From: Zhengella sedimenti
Lineage (GTDB): Bacteria; Pseudomonadota; Alphaproteobacteria; Rhizobiales; Rhizobiaceae
Direction of reading: 5' to 3'
Length of the DNA: 64,000 nucleotides
Assembly: GCF_046506625.1 (NCBI RefSeq)
Contig: NZ_JBKFFP010000001.1
Coordinates: 868,001 to 932,000, forward strand
In this document: in pieces, positions 30,403 through 37,811 of the stretch
Layout of the letters: each line of letters starts with the position of its first letter
How positions within the stretch are numbered: position 1 is the first letter of the stretch
Notes under the pieces: generated by a model
The model's input: the letters and a program-made list of their open reading frames with translations, nothing else
Database searches by the model: none
Told to the model about the DNA's origin: nothing
Translations under genes and position numbers: made by a program

Positions 30403-30876
30403 ATGAACACGTTCAGGAAAAAATTCCTTGCCCTTTCCCTGCTGGGTGCCATGACGGCGCCGGCCCTGGCTGCCGGAACCGGGGCCCCCATGACCGTCTA
30501 CAAGTCGCCCTGGTGCGGCTGCTGTGAGGTTTGGGCCGATGCGGTGAAGGCGGCCGGCTTCGCGGTCGAGATCCGTGACACGGAAGACCTCGAACCGGTG
30601 AAGGCCCATGCGGGCGTGCCCGACGACATGGTGGCCTGCCACACGGCCATGCTGGATGTGGACGGCCGCAAATACGTCGTCGAGGGGCATGTGCCGCTGG
30701 AGGCAATCGACAAGCTGATGAGCGAACGGCCGGATATCCGCGGCATAGCCGTGCCGGGCATGCCGCAGGGGTCGCTCGGCATGGGGCATGACGAGAACGC
30801 GCGTTACACCGTCCATTCCTTCACGGGCGGCGCCGCGGGCACGACCGCGGTGTTCTTTGAGGCGGGCGTCCGATGA
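30403..30876 (+). CDS. DUF411 periplasmic metal-binding protein
   Basis: This 157-residue protein has a signal peptide (FLALSLLGAMTAPALAAG) and a mature DUF411 domain starting MTVYKSPWCGCCEVWADAVK, a thioredoxin-like fold with a C-G-C-C metal site. It continues with VPDDMVACHTAMLDVDGRKY and IAVPGMPQGSLGMG, both diagnostic. DUF411 proteins accompany copper-resistance genes and probably bind copper in the periplasm. Its stop overlaps the cytochrome c gene. It is likely transcribed from the CueR-type promoter at 30204. A dead copy of this gene lies at 52237. Confidence 0.9.
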   Translation: MNTFRKKFLALSLLGAMTAPALAAGTGAPMTVYKSPWCGCCEVWADAVKAAGFAVEIRDTEDLEPVKAHAGVPDDMVACHTAMLDVDGRKYVVEGHVPLEAIDKLMSERPDIRGIAVPGMPQGSLGMGHDENARYTVHSFTGGAAGTTAVFFEAGVR

Positions 30877-31337
30877 TGCTATCGAAGAACGGCCTCGCCG
30901 TATCAGCGTTCCTGGCCGGGTCGGCATTTTCAGGCCCGGCGGGTGCGGCAGGGCTTCTCAAGCCCGATGACCGGGAAATCGTGGCGCGCGGCGAGACGAT
31001 CTATGCGGATCACTGTGCCGCCTGCCACGGCACCGACCTGCAAGGCGAACCCGATTGGCGGACGCGCAAGGACAATGGGCGCATGCCGGCACCCCCGCAT
31101 GACGAAACGGGCCATACCTGGCATCATCCCGACCAGATCCTTTTCGACATCACCAAATTGGGAATCGTCAAAGCCGCGGGGCTGAGGAACTACACGTCCG
31201 ACATGCCCATCTATGGCGAGATCCTGAGCGACGACGAGATCATCGCCGTCCTGTCGTGGATCAAGGCGCAGTGGCCGGTCGAGGTGCGTGCGCTGCATGA
31301 CCAGATGAATGCGCGCTTCGCGCGGGAGCGTGAATGA
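30873..31337 (+). CDS. Secreted class I cytochrome c
   Basis: This 154-residue protein has a signal peptide (LAVSAFLAGSAFSGPAGA) and a single heme site CAACH (HCAACHGTDLQGEP) near residues 46–52. A distal Met is available in DMPIYGEILSDDEI near residue 110. The length and order (heme motif, His-rich PPHDETGHTWHHPD, M-P-I-Y ligand) fit mono-heme cytochromes c often found with copper or methanol/nitric-oxide systems. It starts inside the DUF411 stop codon and belongs to the same operon. It probably passes electrons in the periplasm; its partner is unknown. Confidence 0.87.
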   Translation: MMLSKNGLAVSAFLAGSAFSGPAGAAGLLKPDDREIVARGETIYADHCAACHGTDLQGEPDWRTRKDNGRMPAPPHDETGHTWHHPDQILFDITKLGIVKAAGLRNYTSDMPIYGEILSDDEIIAVLSWIKAQWPVEVRALHDQMNARFARERE

Positions 31338-31407
31338 ATGGCAGGCGCCGCCGGGTGGCCCGGTGGCTCCTGCCTTCGTCCGGCAGCCGGTTTCGTCAAG
31401 GCATTGC

Positions 31408-31438
31408 TTGACCTTCCAGTGGATGGAAAGCCTAGCTT
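31408..31438 (+). promoter_or_regulatory. CueR-type promoter of copA
   Basis: TTGACC at 31408, a 19-bp spacer and TAGCTT at 31433. The dyad reads ACCTTCC…GGAAAGC. The copA ATG at 31445 is 6 nt after the -10 element, so the mRNA should start at or next to the A of ATG. Confidence 0.85.
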
Positions 31439-31444
31439 CCACTG

Positions 31445-33793
31445 ATGGAACACGAGCATCATCAGCATCACGCCCGCGACGTTCACGACAGCTCGGCTCA
31501 TACCGTCACCGATCCCGTCTGCGGGATGCAGGTGAAACCCGGCAAGGACACGCCGTCAGCATCCTACAAGGGCGAGACCTATCATTTCTGTTCGCGCAAA
31601 TGCCATGACCGCTTCGAGGCGGACCCCTGGCACTTCGCCAGCGGCCGGGCCACGGGCAGGACCGGCATGGACGGCAAGGCGCGGCAATATACCTGTCCGA
31701 TGCATCCGGAGATCGTCCGGGACGAGCCGGGAAGCTGCCCGATCTGCGGCATGGCGCTGGAGCCCGTTACTGCCGCGCCTGATGAGAAGAACGAGGAACT
31801 GATCGACTTCACGCGGCGCATGTGGATCGCCGTCGCAGCCGCCGTGCCGCTGATGATCCTGACCATGGGGCCGATGGTGGGCCTCCCCTTGCGCGACTGG
31901 ATCGGCCACACAATGGCCGGCATCGCCGAATTCGTTCTGGCAACGCCAGTGGTCCTGTGGGTGGCGCTGCCATTCTTCAGGCGCGGCTGGTCGTCCATTG
32001 TCAATGTCTCGCCGAACATGTGGACGCTGATCTCGATCGGCGTCGCATCGGCCTATGTCTACTCCGTCTTCGCCGTCTTCCTGCCGGACCTGTTCCCTGC
32101 CGATTATCGCGGCGACGGCGGTGTCGGCACCTATTTCGAGGCGGCGGTCGTCATTGTCGCGCTGATCTTTGTCGGGCAGGTGCTGGAGTTGCGCGCGCGG
32201 GAGAAGACCGGCGATGCGATCCGGGCGCTGATGGACCTGGCGCCGAAGACCGCGCGGCGGATCACGCCGGACGGTGACGAGTATGACGCGCCGCTGGAGA
32301 ACATCCTGGCCGGCGACAGGCTGCGAGTGCGTCCGGGCGACAGCATCCCGGTGGATGGCATCCTGCTCGAAGGGCATTCCTCCATTGACGAAAGCATGAT
32401 CACCGGTGAACCGGTTCCCGTCGAAAAGGCCGCGGGCGACAGCGTGACCGGCGGCACGCTCAACGGCAGCGGCTCCTTCGTCATGGAAGCGACAAAGGTC
32501 GGCGCCGACACCATGCTTTCGCAGATCGTCGACATGGTCGCCAATGCGCGGCGGTCACGGGCGCCCATCCAGGGCATGGCAGACCGTGTCTCGTCCGTTT
32601 TCGTGCCTGCGGTGGTGCTGGCGGCCATCGTCTCCTTCATCGCCTGGTCCATCTTCGGCCCGGACCCGGCCCTTGCCTTCGCCTTTGTCTCCACCGTCTC
32701 GGTGCTCATCATTGCCTGCCCTTGCGCGCTCGGTCTTGCCACGCCCATCTCGATCACGACGGCGGCGGGGCGGGGTGCGCAAGCAGGTGTGCTGATCAAG
32801 GATGCCGAAGCGCTGGAGCGCATGGCCAGGGTGGATACGCTGGTCGTGGACAAGACCGGCACGTTGACGGAAGGCAGGCCGAGGCTCACCGATGCCATCG
32901 CGGTGAACGGGTTCGAAGAAGCGCAGGTGGTGGCGCTGGCGGCCAGCCTGGAGCGCGGCTCGGAACATCCGCTGGCCGAGGCCATCGTCGAGGGCGCTCA
33001 GGATCGCGGGCTTGAGCTTGCAGACGCCACCGCCTTCGAAGCGGTTACCGGCAAGGGTGTCAAGGGCGAAGTGGCCGGCAAGGCGCTGATGCTGGGCAAT
33101 GACGCGCTGATGGAAGAGGCCGGCATCGAGGTGGGGGAGGCAGCAGACAAGGTCGCGGAATTGCGCGCGGACGGCAAGACGGCGATGTTCCTGGCCGCGG
33201 ACGGGCGGATCGCGGGCATTGTCGCGGTTTTCGATCCGGTGAAGGAGGGAACGCCGGCTGCCATCGAGGCACTGCACAAGGCGGGCCTGACGATCATCAT
33301 GGCGACCGGCGACAACGAGCGGACGGCGCTCGCCGTGGCCGGAAGGCTCGGCATCGACGACGTGCGCGCCGGTGTGCTTCCGGAGGACAAGAAGAAGCTG
33401 GTCGACGAACTGCACCGCAAGGGCCGCAAGGTTGCCATGGCGGGCGACGGGGTGAACGACGCGCCGGCGCTGGCTGCGGCGGAAGTTGGCATCGCGATGG
33501 GCACGGGTGCCGACGTGGCGGTGGAAAGCGCCGGCATCACGCTGCTGCGCGGCGACCTGAGCGGCATCGTGCGGGCGCGCAACCTGGCGCGGGCGACGCT
33601 GCGGAACATCCGGCAGAACCTGTTTTTCGCCTTCGTCTACAACGGCGCGGGAATCCCCGTCGCCGCCGGTGTTCTTTATCCGCTGACCGGAACCCTGTTG
33701 TCACCCATGATCGCGGCCGCTGCCATGAGTCTTTCCTCGGTCTCGGTGATTTCCAATTCGCTGCGACTGCGCCGTATCGACCTCGATACTTGA
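31445..33793 (+). CDS. copA: Copper-exporting P1B-type ATPase
   Basis: This 782-residue pump moves Cu(I) out of the cytoplasm. The N-terminus is His-rich (MEHEHHQHHARDVH), followed by a YHS-type domain (DPVCGMQVKPGKD, then YHFCSRKCHDRF) and a heavy-metal-binding domain (YTCPMHPEI, SCPICGMALEP) instead of the usual HMA domains. Eight membrane helices follow, with the CPC site at residues 425–427, phosphorylation Asp469 in DKTGT, a HP motif in GSEHPLA, and GDGVNDAPAL. VYNGAG in TM7 and MSLSSVSVISN in TM8 are the Cu(I) class marks. The mRNA appears leaderless. Confidence 0.95.
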   Translation: MEHEHHQHHARDVHDSSAHTVTDPVCGMQVKPGKDTPSASYKGETYHFCSRKCHDRFEADPWHFASGRATGRTGMDGKARQYTCPMHPEIVRDEPGSCPICGMALEPVTAAPDEKNEELIDFTRRMWIAVAAAVPLMILTMGPMVGLPLRDWIGHTMAGIAEFVLATPVVLWVALPFFRRGWSSIVNVSPNMWTLISIGVASAYVYSVFAVFLPDLFPADYRGDGGVGTYFEAAVVIVALIFVGQVLELRAREKTGDAIRALMDLAPKTARRITPDGDEYDAPLENILAGDRLRVRPGDSIPVDGILLEGHSSIDESMITGEPVPVEKAAGDSVTGGTLNGSGSFVMEATKVGADTMLSQIVDMVANARRSRAPIQGMADRVSSVFVPAVVLAAIVSFIAWSIFGPDPALAFAFVSTVSVLIIACPCALGLATPISITTAAGRGAQAGVLIKDAEALERMARVDTLVVDKTGTLTEGRPRLTDAIAVNGFEEAQVVALAASLERGSEHPLAEAIVEGAQDRGLELADATAFEAVTGKGVKGEVAGKALMLGNDALMEEAGIEVGEAADKVAELRADGKTAMFLAADGRIAGIVAVFDPVKEGTPAAIEALHKAGLTIIMATGDNERTALAVAGRLGIDDVRAGVLPEDKKKLVDELHRKGRKVAMAGDGVNDAPALAAAEVGIAMGTGADVAVESAGITLLRGDLSGIVRARNLARATLRNIRQNLFFAFVYNGAGIPVAAGVLYPLTGTLLSPMIAAAAMSLSSVSVISNSLRLRRIDLDT

Positions 33794-33820
33794 CCTTCCA
33801 GCAAGTGGAAGGTCTATCTG
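33790..33820 (+). promoter_or_regulatory. CueR-type promoter of the 33827 small secreted gene
   Basis: TTGACC at 33790, a 19-bp spacer and TATCTG at 33815. The spacer contains a perfect dyad ACCTTCC-N7-GGAAGGT. The ATG at 33827 is 6 nt after the -10 element. Confidence 0.88.
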
Positions 33821-33826
33821 TTGACC

Positions 33827-34189
33827 ATGCGTATGTTTCTCGCGATCTGCCTGGCCTTTGTGTTCGTGCTCGCCCATCCAGGTGTGCCGGGCGGACCGGC
33901 GCTCGCGCGGCAGGCCGAGGCGGCGGTTGCCGCCACCATCGCCAAGGTCCATGCTCATGACGAAGGGGATGTTGTCCTGAGAGGCGACGGTCACCCTTGC
34001 TGTCCTGGCATGGCGGGCGGAACCGTCAGCCAGGGCAAGGCCAGCCATTGCAGCCTCGATGGCGGGTTCATCGCCGCGCAGCCGACAGGCCTTCCCGCCC
34101 GTTGCGCCAGCATCCACGTGCCGCCCGTCGCCCATGGATTTCAGTCGGCCGATCCCGGCGCCATCCTTCATCCTCCCATGCCGGCCTGA
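33827..34189 (+). CDS. Small secreted Cys/His-rich protein, CCPGMA family
   Basis: This 120-residue protein has a signal peptide (MRMFLAICLAFVFVLAHPGV) and a short mature part with His residues (KVHAHDEGDVV), the motif GHPCCPGMAGG, two more Cys (SHCSLDG, ARCASI) and the end ILHPPMPA. The protein at 51248 shares the signal-peptide layout, CCPGMA, the paired later Cys and the PP-x-PA end. No named family recognised. The CueR-type promoter and the Cys/His content suggest periplasmic copper binding. The ATG at 33827 was chosen over 33821 because it sits 6 nt after the -10 element, as in three other genes of this regulon. Confidence 0.75.
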   Translation: MRMFLAICLAFVFVLAHPGVPGGPALARQAEAAVAATIAKVHAHDEGDVVLRGDGHPCCPGMAGGTVSQGKASHCSLDGGFIAAQPTGLPARCASIHVPPVAHGFQSADPGAILHPPMPA

Positions 34190-34243
34190 TCCGCCCGGCC
34201 TTACACCATTTCCATGGCAGGCCGCGATCACCAGAATTGAACG

Positions 34244-34259
34244 ACGGACGAACGTCCGT
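34244..34259. promoter_or_regulatory. Inverted repeat upstream of cueR
   Basis: acggac-gaac-gtccgt lies two bases after a TTGAAC hexamer (34237) and 25 bp before the cueR start. It may be an operator; it does not resemble the CueR box. Confidence 0.35.
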
Positions 34260-34283
34260 TCGGCATGACAAGAGGATACCATC

Positions 34284-34679
34284 ATGAACATCGGCCAGGC
34301 GGCGCAACGCGCCAACCTTCCGCCCAAGACTATCCGCTATTACGAGGAAATCGCGCTCATAAAGCCGGATCGCGCCGAGAACGGCTATCGGGATTATTCC
34401 GAGGCCGACGTTCACCGGCTGCGCTTTCTCCAGCGTTCCCGCAGCCTCGGCTTCACCATCGAGGAATGCCGCACGCTGCTCTCGCTCTACGAGGACAAGC
34501 ACCGCGCCAGCGCCGATGTGAAGGCCCTGGCGAGGCAAAAGATCAGTGAGGTCGAGCGCAAGATGGCGGAGCTGAAATCGCTGCGCGAAACGCTTTCCGT
34601 GCTGGTGAAGCATTGCCATGGCGACGACCGGCCGGACTGCCCGATCATCGAAAGCCTTGCCGGGGAACGTGTCGAATGA
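34284..34679 (+). CDS. cueR: CueR-type copper-responsive MerR regulator
   Basis: This 131-residue activator senses Cu(I) and untwists promoters with 19-bp spacers. The N-terminal winged helix (MNIGQAAQRANLPPKTIRYY) is followed by a long dimerisation helix and a C-terminal metal loop HCHGDDRPDCPI, in which two Cys are separated by seven residues, the CueR signature for monovalent metal ions. Its own promoter lacks a clear CueR box. Its stop overlaps the next cytochrome start as ATGA. It is the likely regulator of the six CueR-type promoters listed in this window. Confidence 0.92.
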   Translation: MNIGQAAQRANLPPKTIRYYEEIALIKPDRAENGYRDYSEADVHRLRFLQRSRSLGFTIEECRTLLSLYEDKHRASADVKALARQKISEVERKMAELKSLRETLSVLVKHCHGDDRPDCPIIESLAGERVE

Positions 34680-35098
34680 GCAGGCGGATTATCCTTGCGG
34701 CAATCGCCGCGGTTGCCCTGGCGGTCATCGGGCTTCGTTTGCTGACCCCTGACGGGAACCGCGACACGTCAGTCACCGGCGCGGCACTGGCCGATGTCAC
34801 GGTGCCGCCGCTCACGGGCACCGCGCTTGAGGGCAAGGCGGTCTTTGACGCCCATTGCGCGGCATGCCACGGCGAAAACGCAGCCGGGCGCGACGGCGCC
34901 GGCCCGCCGCTGGTCCACACTATCTACCGTCCGGGCCATCATGCCGATGCGTCCTTCATCCTGGCCGCGCGCAACGGTGTCATCGCTCATCACTGGAGCT
35001 TCGGCAACATGCCGCCGGTTCCCGAGGTGAGCGATCAGGACGTGGCAAAGGTCATCGCCTATGTGCGGACGTTGCAAGAGGCAAACGGGATCCACTGA
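34676..35098 (+). CDS. Membrane-anchored or secreted cytochrome c
   Basis: This 140-residue protein has an N-terminal hydrophobic segment (IILAAIAAVALAVIGLRLL), which may anchor or be cleaved, and a single heme site CAACH in DAHCAACHGENAAG. A Met ligand is available in GNMPPVPEVSDQDV, a classic class I pattern. It is translationally coupled to cueR. It is the second cytochrome c of the copper cassette, distinct from the one at 30873. Redox partner unknown. Confidence 0.87.
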   Translation: MSRRIILAAIAAVALAVIGLRLLTPDGNRDTSVTGAALADVTVPPLTGTALEGKAVFDAHCAACHGENAAGRDGAGPPLVHTIYRPGHHADASFILAARNGVIAHHWSFGNMPPVPEVSDQDVAKVIAYVRTLQEANGIH

Positions 35099-35159
35099 GA
35101 GCAGGACAAGGCGAAATTGCCTGGCGGGTTCTGGCCGTGCGAAATCGTCTGCCCGATCG

Positions 35160-35270
35160 TCAACTGCGCAGGTATTTGATCAGGGCGGCAATCGCCAGCA
35201 CGACAAGGATGAGGATCAGCAGCATGCCGATGCCGCCAAACCCCATGCCCATTCCGTAGCCATCCATCAT
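35160..35270 (-). CDS. 36-residue membrane peptide
   Basis: The peptide starts MMDGYGMGMGFGG, rich in Met and Gly, and continues as one membrane helix (IGMLLILILVVLAIAALIKY) with a basic end LRS. Its ATG overlaps the stop of the upstream membrane gene as ATGA, which argues that it is translated. The Met-rich front could touch Cu(I). Such short proteins are easily missed; similar ones close many copper operons. Confidence 0.65.
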   Translation of the reverse strand: MMDGYGMGMGFGGIGMLLILILVVLAIAALIKYLRS

Positions 35271-35722
35271 GTGATCGTCTCCTTCATGGTCGTGGCAAGG
35301 TGCCGCCGTGTCAGCCACAGGGCGAACGGCGGGATCAGGAGCCACTGCATCAGCGGGCTGAGGCCCGTGCCAAGGGGTGGCACGCGCGGCATGAGGTCCG
35401 AATAGGTCCAGCGCAGGCTCACCTCGGTGTAGTAATATTCGAAGCCAATGGTGAGAAGCAGGCCCGTTGCGATGTAGATTGCGACGGGCAACGGTTGCCA
35501 GGTGCGGAACCAGAAGCGTGAGCGCGCGATGAGGCTGGCAAGCAGGAATGCTGTCAACGCAAAGCCGACATCGCCGACGGTTGCCTCCAGGCAAAGGATC
35601 ACCCCATCCCAGTGTGCCATGGTGGCCATGCCGGCATAGGTGGGTGCCTGCAGCATCTCCCATACGAAATGCAGCAGGAAGGAAAAGAAGGCCAGCCAGA
35701 TTTCCGGAACGTTTCGTGTCAT
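35267..35722 (-). CDS. Multi-pass membrane protein in the copper cassette
   Basis: This 151-residue protein has four to five predicted helices: IWLAFFSFLLHFVWEMLQAP, VGFALTAFLLASLIARS, PVAIYIATGLLLTIGFEYYY and LLIPPFALWL. The charged and His positions within the first helices (LLHFVWEMLQ) stand out. No family recognised. It has its own CueR-type promoter at 35761 on the same strand and is followed by the coupled 36-residue peptide, so a role in copper handling is likely by context only. Confidence 0.7.
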   Translation of the reverse strand: MTRNVPEIWLAFFSFLLHFVWEMLQAPTYAGMATMAHWDGVILCLEATVGDVGFALTAFLLASLIARSRFWFRTWQPLPVAIYIATGLLLTIGFEYYYTEVSLRWTYSDLMPRVPPLGTGLSPLMQWLLIPPFALWLTRRHLATTMKETIT

Positions 35723-35760
35723 GGCGGGCTAGATCCTCGTTACGCGTCACTGGTCGTCCA

Positions 35761-35791
35761 CGCGTAGGCCTTTCACCTGCTGGAAGGTCAA
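35761..35791 (-). promoter_or_regulatory. CueR-type promoter of the 35722 membrane gene
   Basis: On the minus strand: TTGACC, a 19-bp spacer with ACCTTCC and a degenerate right half, then TACGCG. The gene start is about 38 nt past the -10 element, so this mRNA has a leader. Confidence 0.75.
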
Positions 35792-35837
35792 GGCGACGCA
35801 TTGCGGGGGGTGGGGTGCGAACCGGCTGCCTCGCCAC

Positions 35838-35868
35838 GGAACCTTCCAGCGCTGGAAGGACGTTTCCT
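35838..35868 (+). promoter_or_regulatory. CueR-box promoter of the DUF305 gene
   Basis: The spacer contains a perfect 18-bp palindrome ccttccagcgctggaagg. The spacing is again 19 bp (GGAACC … TTTCCT), but the -35 hexamer is poor. It lies back to back with the promoter at 35761, 46 bp apart. Confidence 0.65.
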
Positions 35869-35913
35869 CCCACACATGCCTGAACAACCGATCAGTTCCG
35901 AGAGGAGAGTTCC

Positions 35914-36777
35914 ATGTCCTATGTCCGCTTCGGCCTGATGATCCTGACCTCGACGGTCGTGATGTTCATCCTGATGTATCTCAACACCTATGCCTGGGAG
36001 CACGTCTTCTTTTCCGAGACGCGCGTCTACATGGCGCTGGTCATGGGCGCCACGATGGCGGTCATCATGCTTGCCTACATGCTGGGCATGTATTCGAACC
36101 GCTCGCTCAACATCGCGATTTTCGCCGGGTCGGTGATCGTGTTCGCACTCTCGCTCTGGCTCGTGCGCAGCCAGGTGACCGTTTCGGGCCCGAGCTACAT
36201 GCGGGCGATGATCCCGCACCATTCAATCGCGGTCATGACGTCGGAGCGGGCGCGGATACGCGATCCACGCGTGCGCAAGCTTGCAGACGGCATCATCGCG
36301 GCACAACGCCGCGAGATCGCGGAAATGCGTTACCTGATCGCCGATGTGGCGTCCGGCAATATCGTGGCCGATATCTACAGGGACCCGCCGGCCGAACCCG
36401 GCACCATACAGGATGCCCTCGACAATACCCTGATTTCCACCCTTGATCCGGCGCCCATGCCCGAGGCCGAGGCGGAACAGATTCTTTCGGCAAGCCAGCG
36501 TTGCCGGTTCAATCGCAGTCCCGAGACCGATCCCATCCTCTGGGCGCCGGCTGACGGAAACATGGCCGCCATGAAGCTCAACGGCGTGCTTGTCAGCCTC
36601 AATGGCAGCAGCAGTGCGGAAGATGGTGCGCGCCGGTTCGAGACGGAAGGCGCTGTCGTCCGCGTCGTCCCGCTGACGGAAGACGAGGCTGACTGGCGCC
36701 AGAATGCCGAACTCGTATTCTCCCTCGAACAGGGCCTTTCGGTCGGCTATCGCGGCTTCTGGAGATGCTCCGGATAA
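35914..36777 (+). CDS. Membrane protein with DUF305 domain
   Basis: This 287-residue protein has three N-terminal helices (FGLMILTSTVVMFILMYL, MALVMGATMAVIMLAYML, IAIFAGSVIVFALSLWL). A DUF305-type segment follows at about residues 92–145, with YMRAMIPHHSIAVMTSERA, whose M…HH motif is the family mark and fits metal binding. The last 100 residues (from about 185) are an extra globular part (MKLNGVLVSLNGSSSAED, then VVRVVPLTEDEADW) that I do not recognise. GAGAGGAGAG precedes the ATG. It sits behind a CueR-box promoter. Confidence 0.85.
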   Translation: MSYVRFGLMILTSTVVMFILMYLNTYAWEHVFFSETRVYMALVMGATMAVIMLAYMLGMYSNRSLNIAIFAGSVIVFALSLWLVRSQVTVSGPSYMRAMIPHHSIAVMTSERARIRDPRVRKLADGIIAAQRREIAEMRYLIADVASGNIVADIYRDPPAEPGTIQDALDNTLISTLDPAPMPEAEAEQILSASQRCRFNRSPETDPILWAPADGNMAAMKLNGVLVSLNGSSSAEDGARRFETEGAVVRVVPLTEDEADWRQNAELVFSLEQGLSVGYRGFWRCSG

Positions 36778-37664
36778 CCGGGCGTGATCGCGGACAATGA
36801 AGGTGTTGTGCCTCGGAAGGCCGACACCCCGCCCATCCCGGACAAACAGGTGGTTCCAAACCGTCATGTCGGCGGCGCCAGAACGCATCCCCATGGCACG
36901 TGCGGGGAGCCCTAGGACTTCCACTTGCCGACATTGCGGGATCCGGCGTTGAAAAGGAGTGCCTTGGTTCCTCCGCGCCGCTGCCTACGCAGCCATTCCT
37001 TGCCATGGATCCCCGTTCTGGGAAACCTGTCGCCCTCGATCATGCATGCCGGGTCAATGGCAGGTCCCACTGTCTCCAGCGCCGTTGGCGAGGTATCGCA
37101 TCGGGGCAGGCGAATGTGTAACCGCTCTTCGAACATCTGACAGCCAAAGTCCGGTGAAGCGCTGCCCTGGGTCGGGTCGCTGCGAGCCTTGGGCCATGTC
37201 GACGTGACATCCGACTGACGCCATCGATTTCTTGTGCACCCTTGCCAGGGCGCGCGATGGTGACGTATGTGAAAGCCGGCTGGCACCCGTTGGTCGCGAA
37301 GGCTGTTCGTAGCCAGCCCCGGAACGAGGTCGACCATTCAGGCCATGTATCTGACCGATTCTCAGTCATCTCTCTCGTGACGCTATACGTGACCATACGA
37401 CCTGATCGGAGACAAACCCTATCAACTGACCCGCTTGCGATCACGGGTGGTGCGATCGTGCCGGAATGATGATGGGATGTCATATGTTGCTCTTGCCAGG
37501 TTGATTGACGGGCGAACGCCATGTGCGGTTCACCAGAGGATCAGAGCAAGTGTGCTAATGTTCAAGGGTGCAAGGGCGCATATGCCGGGGTAACTCACCA
37601 TGACGTGCTTGAGGCGCGACGACCGGAGACGCATCCGCAGTTTCATATCCAACTGGGTTCGGTC
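36778..37664. other. 887-bp stretch without a supported gene
   Basis: It contains copy B of the 125-bp repeat (36873–36997). Open frames are present on both strands because of the base composition, but none has a ribosome site, a known domain or consistent codon use. A minus-strand frame ending RNVGKWKS (stop near 36912) overlaps the repeat and may be a gene remnant. Confidence 0.5.
36873..36997. repeat. Imperfect 125-bp direct repeat, copy B
   Basis: Partner of copy A at 29960–30083, about 80% identical by eye. Similarity runs across a stop codon in the shared minus-strand frame, so the repeat is not simply a conserved coding end. Confidence 0.8.
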
Positions 37665-37811
37665 TTACCGCCACATTGACTTCTTCCGGCTCAGCACGCG
37701 CCGTAGCAGCTGCACCCGCCTGAGCGTCGGTGCGGGATCGCGGCCGTCCGAGATCATCCGCAGGAAGGTGATCCATGCCTTCTCGTTTTCGCTCAATCCC
37801 GAAATCGTCAT
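37665..37811 (-). CDS. 48-residue protein coupled to the XRE regulator
   Basis: The protein reads MTISGLSENEKAWITFLRMI, then DGRDPAPTLRRVQLLRRVLS and a basic end RKKSMWR. Its ATG overlaps the stop of the regulator gene as ATGA. The amphipathic, basic make-up suggests a small DNA- or protein-binding partner. It would be lost in annotations with a size limit. No family recognised. Confidence 0.6.
   Translation of the reverse strand: MTISGLSENEKAWITFLRMISDGRDPAPTLRRVQLLRRVLSRKKSMWR

Noticed and set aside
29960..36997. Group II intron or insertion sequence as identity of the 125-bp repeat
   Set aside because: No reverse transcriptase, transposase, domain V hairpin or terminal inverted repeats could be seen.
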